Below are positions 12,019 to 24,651 of a stretch of DNA of 64,000 nt, in pieces; position 1 is the stretch's first letter; every line of letters starts with the position of its first letter. The stretch covers positions 2,371,001 through 2,435,000 of the forward strand of contig NC_081817.1 of assembly GCF_030704535.1 (NCBI RefSeq), given 5' to 3'. Under the pieces are notes generated by a model that saw nothing but the letters and a program-made list of their open reading frames with translations, made no database searches and was not told the DNA's origin. A program made the translations under genes and the position numbers. Source of the stretch: Vitis vinifera (lineage: Eukaryota; Streptophyta; Magnoliopsida; Vitales; Vitaceae).

Positions 12019-12661
12019 AATGTTATTATTAAAACTTAGGTAGTCAATTCTAAATTAATAAATGTTTGATTAAATCTAAAAGTCTAAATAATTATAAAAA
12101 TCTTTAAATTAAACTAAACATAACCTACAAATAAAAAAAATATTTGATAAAATATCAAATATTTAAATTAAATTAAAATTTACCAACAATTAAAATAACA
12201 TATGTTTGAATAATTATGTACATAGTCATGAAGTAAAAAATACTTGATTAAACTTAAAAGTCTAAACATTTAAAAAAATCTCTTGAAATTAAACAAAACA
12301 TAGCCCACAGTAAAAAATATATATTTAATAAAATATCAAATATAAAATTATAAAAACTTATTTTTCTAGATTTATTTTATGTATATTAGGATTTAAATAA
12401 ATTTAATTTTATTAACATTAAATAAAATTTAAAATATAAACAAACAAATATTTTATAAAATCTATTCAATGTTCATGGTTATCTAATTTTTTATTATATC
12501 TATTTTTCTTTCACACACAAAATTAGTTTTTTAGAGGGGCAAACTTGCATTTTTATTTTTATTTTTTAACTTTCTAAAATTCCTAAATAAGCAAAAGAAA
12601 TTTTTATTTTTAAAATATGAGCGGGGGCATATACCCCCAAGCCTATGGTGGCTTTGCCCTT
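12019..12661. other. AT-rich intron-like spacer shared by units A, B and C
   Basis: This stretch aligns along its length with 35656-36301 and 52500-53168. It holds no open frame. It joins the class I remnant to the class II last exon, which suggests that it derives from a DUF674 intron or spacer. Confidence 0.55.
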
Positions 12662-12733
12662 GGCTAAAGGAAGCTTGGTTATGTGAGATATTCCTTGAGA
12701 ACCATTGTCTATACCATTGCTAAAAAAGAATAG
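12662..12733 (+). pseudogene. Class II DUF674 last-exon remnant (unit A)
   Basis: The sequence resembles the exon at 60205 that reads GLKLLKEAWLCKIFFENIAY and ends in KKE and a stop. Here the first codons are altered and one extra base in the AGAACCATTG part shifts the frame. It has no attached first exon. Confidence 0.6.
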
Positions 12734-12771
12734 AACCCAAAAACTTTTTGGGAAAGGGGAAAAAATCAAAA

Positions 12772-13020
12772 TTCAAAGTGCAAGAAGAGAATCAAAACCA
12801 TTAATTGAAAGGAAGGGAAAGAATCAAAACCACTTTATCATTGCTTATATAATGAATTTAAAATAAAAAGAAAACAAATATACTTTTTGGGATTGAGAAA
12901 GGAAAGAATCCAAGTTCAAAACCATACTTGCAAGAAGAGAACCAAAACCCTTAATTGAGGAGAAAGGAAAGAACCAAAACCATTTTGTCTTTGCTTATAT
13001 AATGAATTTAAAATAAGAAG
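12772..13020 (+). repeat. Tandem repeats of about 120 bp upstream of the class III gene (unit A)
   Basis: About two copies of a purine-rich unit containing ATTCAAAACCATACTTGC, a GAACCAAAACCA box and CTTATATAATGAATTTAAAA. The same unit occurs before every class III gene: 30955-31370, 36403-36665, 48485-48612, 53272-53535 and 60305-60435, with one to four copies. It lies 1.2 kb or more from the ATG at the large loci. Confidence 0.7.
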
Positions 13021-13164
13021 AGTGCCACAAATTCCACTTCAAGATCACTAGTCATCTATCTTAATTTCATCTCCTTTCTCTCTCTCTCTATTTTAGTTTT
13101 CTGTGTAGAAGCTCAGTTTTAGGTACTTAAAAGTTAGTGGACTACTTTTTTTGGTGGAAATGGC

Positions 13165-14160
13165 TTTCAACTCATGTAAGCTTATCAAATTTGGTTGAGT
13201 TATATGTTTGTTAATTTCCTTGTTTTCTTGATAAATTAATCCGTATAGATATTATCCGTTTTGAGTCTAAAGAGTTCTCATGATTTAAAAACATGTTTAT
13301 AAAATTAAGAGTTCATACATAAATAGCGTCAATTTTTTTTTTCTCCTATCTATTATGAGATTTCATGTATATATATACATCCAACTCACGTAAGCTTATC
13401 AAACATGGGGTTGAGTTATATGTTTGTAAGTTTCCTTGTTTTCTTGATAAATTAATCCATATAAATGTTATTCGCTTTAGGCTTAAAGAGTTCTCACGAT
13501 TTAAAAACATGTTTATAAAATTAAGAGGAGTTGATATATAAATGTATAGCGTCAAAATTATTTTCTCCTTACCGAACTTGGCCGAGTTATATGTTTGTTA
13601 ATTTTCTTATTTTCTTGATAAATTAATTCATGTAGATGTTATCTGTTTCGAACCTAAAAAGTTCTCACAATTTAAAAACACGTTTATAAAATTAAGGGGA
13701 GTTAATACATAAATAACGTCAAAAATTTTTGTTAGTTTGTTTCCTCGTTAGTTAATACATAAATAATATCATAAATAACGTCAACTTAGGTAAGCTTACC
13801 AAGCAGGGGGTTGAGTTATATATTTGTTACTTTATTTGTTTTCTTGATAGATTAATCTATGTAGATATTATCCATTTTAGGCTTAAAAAGTTTTCACGAT
13901 TTAAAAACATGTTTATAAAATTAAGAGGAGTTCCTACATAAATATATAACATCAAAATTTTTTTTCTCCTATATTAGGTAAGCTTACCAAACTTGGTTGA
14001 GTTATATGTTTGTTAATTTCCTTATTTTCTTGATAAATTAATCTGTATAGATATTATTTGCTTCAAGCTTAAAGAGTTTTCACGATTTTAAAACATGTTT
14101 AGAAATTTAAGAGGAGTTAATACATAAATAGCATCAAATTTTTTTCTTTTATCTAATGTG
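13165..14160 (+). repeat. Tandem array of about 200-bp units before the class III gene (unit A)
   Basis: Five units start near 13178, 13391, 13567, 13793 and 13978. Each holds AAGCTTACCAAACTTGG-like sequence, GAGTTATATGTTTGTTA, TTTTCTTGATAAATTAATC, a TCACGATTTAAAAACATG box and a poly-T stretch ending CTCCTAT. Unit length varies from about 175 to 225 bp. Matching arrays lie at 36800-37855 and 53660-54660. Short versions of one or two units precede the other class III genes. Confidence 0.8.
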
Positions 14161-14251
14161 AGATTTCATATATATATATATATATATATATCTACACAAT
14201 TGCAATTGAGTTGTTACATAACTAATTTTGGTTTTATGGTCTAATTCATGC

Positions 14252-15491
14252 ATGACAACCAAAGCAACCCCTGAGATGAACTTGAAGCTTCTAATCAACA
14301 CACAGGACAATAAAGTTGTCTTCGCTGAAGCTGAAAAAGATTTCATAGATTTCCTGTTCAACCTCCTAACTTTGCCTATTGGCACCATTGTGGGTTTCCT
14401 CCCAAAAGAAATTTGTCTAGGAGGCCTGCATAAGAGTGTGAAAAAACTGGAGGGAGCTTACTTGCAGCCTAACCAGAGCTCGGACTCGCCCTTGAAGTTG
14501 AACACACCAACATATGCTATTCTTCCTTTCTTTAATCCTTCTTCATCAAGGAGTAATGATCCTTTCTTTCATTGCTCTTCATCAAGGAGTTATGGTCATG
14601 TGCAGGGCTTGGTTACCTACATGGTGACTGATGACTTGTCGATTACACCCATGTCCCTGACAGCAACCATGGCTTTGTTTAAGAAGTGCAACATAGAGGA
14701 AGTTAATGTTCTTGAGGAGAAGGTGGTTAAAATTGGTTTTGATGAGGTAAACAATCCTCTAGCTTATTGGGTTTTAATTGATTTCTTTTCTAGCCTATTC
14801 TCTTGTAGATTTGGTTGGAGTTATCTTTTTTCCATAACACAATTAATTGGTAGATGTTACTTGCAAATCAATTACCAAATCATTAAGCCTTGTTTGTTTG
14901 GTAATTGATTTTGAAAATAGTTTTTTATTTTGTAGAATAAAAAGAAAAACACATTTTCAATTAAGAAACAAAAAATATAATGTTTTTAAGTTGCTTTTAA
15001 AAATAATTATAGAAATACAAAAGAATTATTAAAAATAAAGCATTACATGTATTTAAAAACATAAACAAAAAGTAAATTAAAAAACATTTTAGATTCGTGT
15101 TTTTGTTTTATAAAATACCATAAAATAGTTTTTAAAAACCGTTTTCATGAATGTTTTTAAAAACATAGCCTTCATTTTTCTTTAAAAGTTTTGAAAGGTA
15201 CATTCTTTTTGAATGTTTATTTAATCAATCTTTTTGTTCACTTTTCAGGCTTTGCAGTTGTTGAAGTGTTCTCTGCAGTCCAACGCAGCTCTCACTGAAG
15301 TCTTCCTTGAGAAAGAAGAAACACAACAGTCCAAAGCAGCTCCCGCAGTTGCCGAAGTTGCCGCAGGTACCAAAGTTGCCGAATATGCCGGAGTTTGCTC
15401 TGACGCATGTCTCGCACCTACGGCAGCCACCATTAGGAGTCGCAGCTCCGCACCTCCGGCAGTTACCATTAAGAGTCGCAGCTCCCGCTGA
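14252..15491 (+). CDS. Class III DUF674 protein, two exons, Ala/Pro/Arg-rich tail (unit A)
   Basis: Exon 1 is 14252-14746 (165 codons, donor GTAAAC) and exon 2 is 15249-15491 after TTTTCAG, phase 0; total 245 residues. It starts MTTKATPEMNLKLLIN and keeps the N-terminal block (NKVVFAEAEKDFIDFLF) and the VTYMVTDDLSITPMS block. The Cys/His region of the gene at 8085 is absent and replaced by a Ser-rich linker, which carries a 12-residue insertion (NDPFFHCSSSRS) made by repeating CTTCATCAAGGAGT. Exon 2 starts ALQLLKCSLQSN and continues into a tail of Ala-Val repeats plus a 36-bp tandem duplication (15413-15448 and 15449-15484). A TA dinucleotide run lies about 70-85 bp before the ATG. Function unknown. 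The paralogue at 37938 has an identical intron. Confidence 0.78.
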
Positions 15492-16265
15492 GGTATTACA
15501 AATACAAAAGGACTATGAATATGATTGTTTGAGCAGGAGACCGACGTAGTATTAAACTCCGTTTTCGAATTTGCAAAAATAAAAAAATTCTAAGTCTCTA
15601 AATAATGTTTATTTTTACTTGCCTTTATATAATGTAAACTCTATTTGTCCCCAATTTTATGGAACTAGAATAAGAAGAATAATAATTAACCTGCTATATA
15701 ATTTGTTCAAGATCTATTCAAATTAAAAAGAAAGCCGAAGGGAGATTTACTATTATAAATACTCTACAAAAATTTATTCGAACCCATCAAAAGCAACCGA
15801 TTGGTTCAATTTTTAACAATCATGAAGTTCGGTTGGGTTTAATTATTATGAAAACTGATTTAGTCGGTTTAGTATTCAATTTTCTTGATTTTCAATCAAT
15901 AAAAACTAAATCAAATCGATATTTTAAAATTTGTATTTTTTTTTTTATAATTCATAAAACTTGCCATTGAATGAGTTTTTTTTTTACTCAATTTAAGTAA
16001 TTTATTATTAATAAATTATAGTCAAAACAATTTTCAAATACATCAATTATACAACCAACATATATTTAAAAACTTAAAATGTTATTAATATGTTTTTCAT
16101 ATTTTTAAATATACTTTAAAAATAAATTTTATTGTAATGATTTATTTTTAATTATTTTTCATATTTATATAATTATTATTTAAAATAATATTTAAAAAAT
16201 AAGTAAAAATTATTAAAAGGTATTATCTAAAAATATTATATTTTTTGTTTTTTAAAATAAAAGGA
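15492..16265. other. 3' flank of the class III gene, AT-rich
   Basis: Probable 3' UTR and spacer; TATAATGTAAACTC and TATTATAAATAC stretches could supply poly(A) signals. It aligns with 39242-39847, which lacks about 190 bp present here at about 15845-16020. It also resembles the flank at 33200-33750. No gene is seen. Confidence 0.5.
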
Positions 16266-18359
16266 TGTGTGGATCTTGCATTTATGCACGTGTTTCCACT
16301 CAAATGGCGAACTCGCTTTTTATTTGAAAAAAGATTTATTTTTTTAGAAAATGACTTGGAGTCGCTACTTATTTTTGTTTTATTTTTAAAGAGAAAACAA
16401 AATAAGAAAGAAAACCTTAAGTATGACTCCTTATTTGGAAAAGAAGGTTTGTGAAAAACCAAACCTGGATTCGAGGATCAGATTACTTATTGGAAAGGTA
16501 CAGTGAAGACCGTAACACCCCTCTAAGCCCCTAAAAATAAGTCTCTACTAAATAAGATGAAACAAGCATGACAATCAGTAAGGAAATCAATGGATATCAA
16601 AATAATCATACACTGGAAGCCAAAACATGCATAAAGAATAGTCAAAGTGAGAGTGAGTCCATATCTTAGCAGTGAACAATAATGCACTATCATGAAATGG
16701 GGTTAGTGCATAATAGTGAGTACAAAATGTATCACATGCATCACTAAACAGAATAAGAAACCATTATTGACAGACATTGCACTTCACTCAAATTTATTTT
16801 TATTTTAAAGAAACCATCACTGATGTTAGACCCCCACCAAAGCCCAATTTATTTTGTATGAATTAATTCCACGAATTCCATGATTTGGAATTATAGAATT
16901 TTATTCATACTTATTTTAAAACAATATGAAAATCAAGAAGAAAAAAAAGTGAAAAATGCTTGCCGAAGATAAAATGACAACAAATTTTTATTGAAAATGG
17001 GATTTTTGAGACCTAAAAAATTTTAAGGATGAAAAGTTGTGGAATCAAAACAAGATTTTTATTTTGAAAATCAATTTTAAAAGACATGCATGAAGATGGA
17101 TAAAGAAACACATGGGTTTTGAAAAGGAGCATAAGAGGGTGGCCAATGAAAAATGGGGTCATGTATGTGGGCCCGGGGTGGAGATAGGCAATCACTAATG
17201 AGGGTGATCCCCATCTGGGTGGTGTACTGTACAATGCAGAAAACCCAATTTCGCTTCCACATAGTTGTATCTTTGCCATTTCTTTAACTTTCACTTTTGC
17301 TTTGGCAACATTTGGATTGGTTGGCACGACCTTTGCTTACTCAACCTTTGGCTCAGGTTTTCTATTTTCTAAAGAATAGGTTGGGAGACCTTCCTTTGAA
17401 TTAGAATCATCAAATTCAGAATTTTTTTGAGTCAAACTCAAATCATGGACTTGTATTATAGTCTACATGTGGGGTCGACAAAGGTAATCTGGTAGAGGTT
17501 TGAATGCATGTAGATGGCAGCATGGGGGTCAAGGAGTGCTAAAGTGGGATTGCATGATAATTCCTCCCTTGCCAATGATGAAGAGTCACCTGAGATCTCC
17601 AAGACCACTTGACTTTCTATCCGTTTAGACCCATGCGAGATGCGAGAGCACACCTGGCAGCGGGACTACATTTGGCATGAGAGTCACGTGAAGAAATGGA
17701 GCGGGGTCAGAGATTAAAAGGGCTCATGCAAAGGATTGAAGGAACTGATGTAGGTCATTAGAGATAGAACAAGGCGGTAGCTTATCTCCTCTTCCCTACA
17801 ACCTTATAGTCTTGTGGATAGTGGAACCTTTCATTCCGACGTGGAACAACAAGATCTTTAATTGTGCCAAATACAGCTTGCTTAAACAGATTGTACAGTC
17901 CCATCTTCACCAATTACTTCCAACTCTAGAGATGTCTTCTCCTTCATAACCACCAAATTCAAGGTCTTGATCCTTGTCTGGGTTACTCGGTTCAGCTTCC
18001 TAAAAGCTGCATCTATATGTCTTGCTTTCACCTGAGTCATTCCTCTGTTCATTCTCAAGCTTCTAATATTTGTAGCATGGTCAGGACCATGTGCTACGCC
18101 TTTGACATGTATGCAAGCTCATCAACTTTTGATGGATTTCCAACTCTTGCCTCTTCCTAAACAGTGTCAAGGTTTCCTCACATCCTCCATTAATTTCTGC
18201 CAATGCTAGAAAATATCATGCATGCCATGCAGGTAGGGGGGGTGGGAAAGGTGACAAGGAGATCGGGTAGAGGGTTGGGTATAGGTGGATGGTTGCGAAA
18301 GTGATGAGTTGAATGGGTGAGTGCATTGTGGTGATCAGGTTTGGTGGATATGAAGAATG
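16266..18359. repeat. Noncoding 4.1 kb block of unknown origin, left part (unit A)
   Basis: At 16266 the A/T-rich flank shared with other DUF674 loci stops and a different, more GC-balanced sequence starts (GTGTGGATC, then a GCACGTGTTTCCACTC stretch). The block continues after the gypsy insertion at 28559-30586; without that element it is about 4.13 kb. The unit B copy (39848-48127 without its copia element) is about 4.12 kb. No frame longer than about 100 codons and no recognisable protein is found. The ends are not clear inverted or long direct repeats. A non-autonomous LTR-element derivative is one possibility but not shown. Confidence 0.55.
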
Positions 18360-18364
18360 GGGAC
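18360..18364. repeat. Target-site duplication GGGAC, left
   Basis: GGGAC directly precedes the 5' LTR and is repeated at 28554-28558 after the 3' LTR. The uninterrupted site with one GGGAC is present in unit B at 46105-46109. Confidence 0.9.
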
Positions 18365-19046
18365 TGTAGGGACCCCTCATCCTGAGAACACGTGCCATGC
18401 ACCTCATGGTGACACGTGGCACGCATTACACGTGACGCGCCTCTCATATCCGGACTGCCTCAAGGAAGTTCAAAAGACACTTATAAGCATAATACATCCG
18501 GACGGCTTCCACAAATACATCCGGATGACCAACATAAGCCATCCGAATATAATTGTCCGGGTCATTGACTGAAGTAAGCAAGTCTTACACGTTATCACAA
18601 ACAGCCTGCCATGGCCCACGTTCCACCACCTGCAGAGTGAAAGGACAAGATAAAGTGACAAGTCACTTCCCACGATCACTTCACACGATCACCTACCACG
18701 ATCTCTGTCAACCGCCCGTAGGGTGATGATAGCCCTGCCACCACCTAATGTCATCATAACAACACAAAATATCTCCCTAGCATTAAAGAGGGAATCAAAG
18801 CCTCTGATACTATATATATCAGCCTTCACACAAAGAGGAAGGTAAACTTGCTATACCTAATAAAAAGCCAACTAATTATCTCTCTCTAAACCATGGCTGA
18901 CAAAACCATCGGAGGGTGCGTCCAGACACCCTGTCCGGACGTCTTTTGCAGGAAAACCGACTGAATCAAGAACCTATATTGGTTGAGAACCGCGCATCCA
19001 TCCATTTGGCAACTACGTGGATCGTCAGAGACGCGAGGCCTCAACA
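18365..19046 (+). repeat. 5' LTR of the gypsy element
   Basis: Starts TGTAGGGACCCC and ends CCTCAACA. It contains three CACGTG boxes at 18389, 18413 and 18429, many TCCGGA-like motifs and a TACTATATATATC TATA-like site near 18807-18820. It aligns with 27884-28553. The 3' copy has about 11 extra bases near the third box and lacks a repeated CACGATCAC stretch. Confidence 0.92.
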
Positions 19047-19047
19047 T

Positions 19048-19065
19048 TGGCGCCGTCTGTGGGAA
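19048..19065 (+). other. Primer-binding site of the gypsy element
   Basis: TGGCGCCGTCTGTGGGAA begins one base after the LTR end. This is a standard plant gypsy minus-strand primer site. I do not assign the tRNA with certainty. Confidence 0.8.
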
Positions 19066-19095
19066 ATTTTCATTTTGATTCAGTCACTAGCAAAG

Positions 19096-21201
19096 ATGGC
19101 CACACCTTCCCGAAGCCGTTCATCTGGTAGGGGAGAGGAAGATAATTTTGAATGACGTCAAACCATCGAAAGAAGACAGTTGGCAAGCGAACGACAACTG
19201 AAAGCTCTCCTCCAGGAGACAGAAAGATTGAGAGAAGAAAACGTTGTATTACGCATCCAGGCTTCAACATTAGGGCCTCCTCAACGTCAGCGTTCAAGAG
19301 GCCAAGTAGCAAACTCAAGGCCTCAACAAGAACCAGAATTAATATATCCTGGGACAATAGGAGCTATCCCAGGAGCATGCAACATGAGGCCTCATGAGCC
19401 ACACACGCCTAAGCCCCGAGCTCCCCGTGAGGAAAGCTCAGACTCTACACACTTTTCAGCAAAAAGACAACGTGATAGAATATCTCAGTTGTCAAATTCA
19501 ATGCACGCAAGACTAGGCCCACAAGAGCCTGGAAGACCAAGGCCACCGGTAGCCACAACCTAGGCACCACGCCCTGACCCTATGGTCACCCCCATAGTGC
19601 AGAACATGCACCCGCATCGTGACCCCATGGTCACCCCCATGATGCGGAACGTTCATTCGCACCTAATGGTACAGCAAGCTGGGGGAAACCTTCCAAACGA
19701 GCCACCCATTGGCTCCATCAGCAAAAAGCTGGATGACATGCTCTCCACGCCCTTCTACTCTCATATCATTCATTATGAGCCCCTAAGGGGATTCCTCGTA
19801 CCAAAATTTTCCACATACGATGGGACCAGCGATTCCTTCGATCATATCATGCATTATCGATAGCTCGTGACGCTCGATATTGGCAACGACGCACTACTGT
19901 GTAAAGTATTTCCCGCCAGCCTACAAGGACAGACCCTCTCATGGTTTCATCGCCTACCTCCCAACTCTGTTGGCAATTTCAGGGACCTGTCCGAAGCTTT
20001 TGTGAGACAATACTTGTGCTCCGCCCGACACAAGCAGAACATTAGCACTCTGCAAAACATAAAAATGCAAGATAACGAATCCTTAAGGGAATTTGTGAAG
20101 CGATTTGGCCAAGCCGTACTCCAAGTAGAGGCTTGCAGCATGGATGTTGTCCTACAGATCTTCAAGCGAAGCATCTGTCCAGACACTCCATTTTTCGAAT
20201 CACTAGCCAAAAAGCCTCCTACAACGATGGACGACTTGTTCAGACGAGCCAACAAATATTCAATGCTCGAAGATGACGTGCGTGCAGCCACCCAGCAAGT
20301 TTTGGTTGCCGGACGACCATCTAGAGGTGACGCGGAAAGAAATGCTAAACCTCCGGACCGGCCAAGGCCGTCCGATCGAAGGCAGGAGGGACCGAGTCGC
20401 CCGGATAGACCGTCCCTCATGCCTCTTTCCATATCATATGGAAAACTTCTCCCTATGATCCAAGGCTTGTCTGACTTCAGATGGCCCAAACCCCAAGGAA
20501 CGGACCCATCCACAAGGGATCATAGCAAGAGATGTGCCTTCCACAAGGAACACGGTCACACGACAGAAACATGCAGAAGCCTCCAGTATCTGGTCGAGAG
20601 GCTCGTCAAGGCAGGACACCTAAAGCAATACATCCTCTCAAACGCTGGAGGAAAAGTCACTTCCCAAAATAACAACCCTGGAGCCCCCAGGGCCCTAGCC
20701 GCTCCCAAGGCCATTATAAACTATATTAACGGAGGCCCATCTAACGAGGAGTACGACTCTAGGCGAAAAAGACAAAAGTTGTTGCGGGCCGCATCAATAC
20801 GCGAACGCATCAATTCCATCCGGCCTGGGCTAACTAGAGGGGGCCCTCGCCCCATAGATGGGACAATCATTTTCCCACCAGTAGATCCTACCCGGACACT
20901 GCAGCCACATCGCGACGCCCTCATCCTGTCCCTAGAGATAGGAGACTTCGATGTAAGACGTATCTTGGTTGACCCGGGTAGCTCGGCCGACCTGCTACAA
21001 GCATCAGTCGTTGGCCACATGGGACACAGTCTCACAGACCTCGAAAACCTTGGACGAGTCCTGTCCGGATTCAACGGATCGTCAACTACATCCTTGGGAG
21101 ACATTATACCGCCGGTTCAAGCTAGCCCAGTCACTCTCAACGTGCAATTCTCGGTGGTCCAGGAGTTGTCACCCTTTAATGTCATCTTAGGGCGCACGTG
21201 A
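19096..21201 (+). pseudogene. Gypsy gag and protease region, broken
   Basis: The capsid-type gag domain is plain at about 19890-20110 (LQGQTLSWFHRLP, then FVRQYL). A Cys/His region (CAFHKEHGHTTETC) lies near 20535-20575. A protease-like segment with VDPGSS in place of the usual D-S/T-G is at about 20965-20985. The N-terminal part at 19180-19560 contains a short Leu/Glu-rich stretch likely to form a coiled coil. In-frame stops lie at 19153, 19561, 19861 and 21199, so the product is in pieces. Confidence 0.88.
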
Positions 21202-24200
21202 CTACACTACATGAAAGCCATTTCCTCTACATATCATCAAATGGTGAGTTTCTTCACCGACGAGGGACAAATTGACCTATATGGCAGCCAATTAGCCGCT
21301 CGCCAATGCTACCAGATAGCACGAGAGGCAGGAACCAGCCAAGAGGATGCACCCCCCCTGACCCTAGCCATACATGTGACCAATAACAATTATTGGGTCC
21401 GGCGGAGAAAGATCCCCCGGCAGCAGATCCCTTACAAACAATCCAAATTTCAGAGGAAAGTACTCACCTCACAAACATCAGTTCCCTCATTACACCAGAA
21501 GAGGCCCAGAGCATGCAAAACGTCCTCAGGCGAGACCATGACATCTTCGCATGGGCACATTCTGATATAAAGGGAATTCATCCCTCTATTGCATCTCACA
21601 GGCTTAACGTCTTTTCAACTGCCAGACCCATCCGGCAAAAGATTAGGCGCTTTCACCTGAATAGACAAAAAGTCATCCGGAATGAGATTGACAAATTGCT
21701 GGAAGCCGGATTCATCAGAGAAGTAGCTTATCCGGATTGGTTAGCCAACGTAGTGGTGGTGCCAAAAAAAGAAGGAAAATGGCGGGTTTGCGTAGATTAC
21801 ACCAACCTCAATAATGCATGTCCAAAAGACAGTTTCCCTTTGCCACGAATGGATCAAATTGTGGACTCCATTGCCGGGTAAGGGATGCTCTCTTTCTTGG
21901 ATGCCTTCTCCGGATATCACCAGATTCCCATGTCTCCGGCTGACGAAGAAAAAACAGCATTCATAACGCCATACGACCTCTATTGCTACAAAGTCATGCC
22001 ATTCAGACTCAAAAACACTGGCGCCACTTATCAGAGACTGATGACAAAGATCTTCAAACCTCTGATAGGCCACACAGTAGAGGTCTATATTGATGATATC
22101 GTGGTTAAAAGCAAAACCCGAGAAAAACATGTTCTTCATTTACAAGAGGTTTTTCACCTTCTGAGGAAGTATGACATGAAGCTGAATCCTTCCAAATGCG
22201 CCTTTGGAGTAAGTGCTAGAAAATTTCTGGGTTTTATGGTCAGCCAAAGAGGGATAGAGGTTAACCCGGATCAAGTCAAGACAGTCATGGAAACACCTCC
22301 CCTTAGGAGCAAGAAGGAATTACAGCGCCTCACGGGCAAACTCGTCGCACTAGGGCGTTTTATAGCCTGCTTCACTGATGAATTGCGACTTTTCTTCTTG
22401 GCAATTCGAAAGGCTGGAGCAAATGGTTGGACGGACAGCTGTCAAAACGCTTTTGAAAAGATTAAACACTGTCTTACGCAGCCACCCATCTTGAGCAGTC
22501 CCGTTCCAAAAGAAAAATTGTACATGTATCTGGCTGTATCAGAGTGGGCAATCAGCGCTGTTCTATTCCGCTGCCCCTCACCAAAGGAGTAGAAACCAAT
22601 CTACTACGTTAGCAGAGCCTTGGCGGACGTAGAAACCAGGTACTCAAAAATGGAGCTAACAACCTTAGCCCTTCGTAGCGCTGCCCAGAAGCTCCGCTCC
22701 TATTTCCAAGCCCACCCAGTGGTCGTGTTGACCGACCAACCCCTTCGCAACATTCTGCACAAGCCAGACTTAACCGGAAGAATGCTGCAATGGGCTATCG
22801 AATTGAGCGAGTTTGGAATCGAATTCCAACCCAGATTGTCCATGAAAGGCCAAGTAATGGCTGACTTCGTGCTAGAATATGCCCGAAGGCCTAATCAACA
22901 CCAGGAATCTAATGAAAAAGAATGGTGGACTTTGCGAGTTGATGGAGCCTCACGATCATCAGGGTCCGGAGTCGGACTTCTGCTATAGTCCCCAACCGGG
23001 GAGCACCTGGAGCAAGCCATTCGGCTGGGATTCCCTACCTCCAACAATGAAGCAGAATATGAGGTCATCTTATCCGGATTGGGCCTCGCTTTGGCCTTAT
23101 CCGTTTCCAAACTCCGGATCTATAACGATTCGCAACTCGTAGTAAGACACGTCCAGAAGGAATACGAAGCCAAGGACGCACGCATGGCGCGGTATCTGAC
23201 CAAAGTAAGAGACACCTTACATCGATTCATCGAATGGACAATCGAAAAGATCAAATGAACCGAAAATAGGCGCGCTGACCCTTTGGCCGGCATAACTGCC
23301 TCCCTCCCCATCAAAGAAGCTATTCTATTGCCTGTACATGTGCAATCCAACCCTTCTGTCGCAGAAACCTCTACTTGCAACACCATTGAGGCAAGCCAAG
23401 CAGACGGCCAAGATTGGACGAACAACATTACAGAATACCTCCGGACAGACACTTTGCCCGGAAATCCCAAACAGGCACACAAGATCCGGGTACAAACTGC
23501 CCGTTTCACCATAATCGGGGGGCACTTGTACAAGCGATCCTTCACGGGACCCTACCTTCGGTGCCTTAAGTCATTCGGAGGCCCAGTATGTGTTAGCTGA
23601 GTTGCATGAGGGAATATGCGAAAATCATTCAGGAGGACGGTCTCTGACACATAGAGCCCATTCACAAGGATATTATTGGCCCACGATGAAGAAAGATGCA
23701 GCAGCATATGTCAAAAAATGTGATAAATGTCAAAGGTATGCTCCCATTCCACATATGCCATCAGAAACATTAAAGCCAATATCAGGCCCATGACCCTTCG
23801 CGCAATGGGGCATGGATATAGTGGGACCCCTCCCAGTTGCACCTGCCCAAAAGAAATTTTTGCTCGTTGCCACATATTACTTCAGTAAATGGGTGGAAGC
23901 TGAAACGTATGCTAGCATCAAAGACAAAGATGTCACCAAGTTTGTATGGAAAAACATCGTCTGTCGTTTTGGAATTCCACACACCATTATAGCCGACAAT
24001 GGTCCACAGTTTGATAGTATGGCGTTTCGAAATTTTTGTTTGGAACTGAACATCTAGAATTCATACTCTACACCCCGTTATCCTCAAAGGAATGGGCAAA
24101 CAGAAGTCACAAACAAAATTCTGATAATTGCCTTAAAGAAAATGCTCGAGCAAGCCAAAGGAAAGTGGGTGGAAGAGTTGCCCGGCGTCCTGTGGGCCTA

Positions 24201-24651
24201 TCGCACCACACCCGGACGACCAACAGGAAACACTCCCTTCGCCCTCGCATACGGTATGGACGTAGTAATTCCTACCGAAATTGGGTTACCCACTATCCGG
24301 ACTGAAGCAGCAAAACAGGTTGATGCAAGCGCGGAGTTAGGAAGAAACTTGGATTTGGAAAATGAAGTAAGAGAAAGCGCAGCCATCCGCATGGCAGACT
24401 ATCAGCAAAGAGCATCCGCTCATTACAATCACAAAGTAAGGTCCAGAAGCTTCAAAAATGGTACGCTGGTCCTTAGAAAAGTTTTTGAAAATACTGCTGA
24501 AATAGGCGCAGGAAAATTTCAAGCCAACTGGGAAGGACCCTATATAGTATCTAAGTCAAATGAAAATGGAGCTTATCATTTACAAAAGCTAGACGGAACT
24601 CCATTACTCAGACCATGGAATGTGTCGAATTTAAAGCAGTATTATCAATAA
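21202..24651 (+). pseudogene. Gypsy pol region: reverse transcriptase, two RNase H domains, integrase, broken
   Basis: The reverse transcriptase runs from about 21590 to 22360 with YIDDIVVKS near 22087. RNase H follows at about 22500-22860. A second, archaeal-type RNase H is at about 22920-23250 (VDGAS, NNEAEYE, YNDSQLV). The integrase zinc finger (H2C2) is at about 23640-23760, and the catalytic core continues from about 23810 with MDIVGPLP and ADNGPQF. The C-terminal part ends at 24651. Stops at 21879, 22590, 22986, about 23256, 23791 and 24055, and frameshifts near 21400, 23570 and 24060, break the polyprotein. Confidence 0.9.

Noticed and set aside
13165-14160. Centromere-like satellite
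   Set aside because: Only five units in each of three small arrays, always tied to class III genes; this is local tandem duplication, not a satellite block.
14167-14190. TA dinucleotide run as a TATA box of the class III gene
   Set aside because: Simple TA repeats cannot be told from a true TATA box here; the three loci differ in length, so it was kept only as context.
14228-14251. Longer class III N-terminus starting upstream
   Set aside because: The extension needs a TTG start; the ATG at 14252 matches the paralogues and is the better start.
19947-20513. Open frame of 188 codons on the minus strand in the gypsy gag
   Set aside because: It is antisense to the gag domain with no similarity; the true antisense gene of the element lies at 24783-27265.
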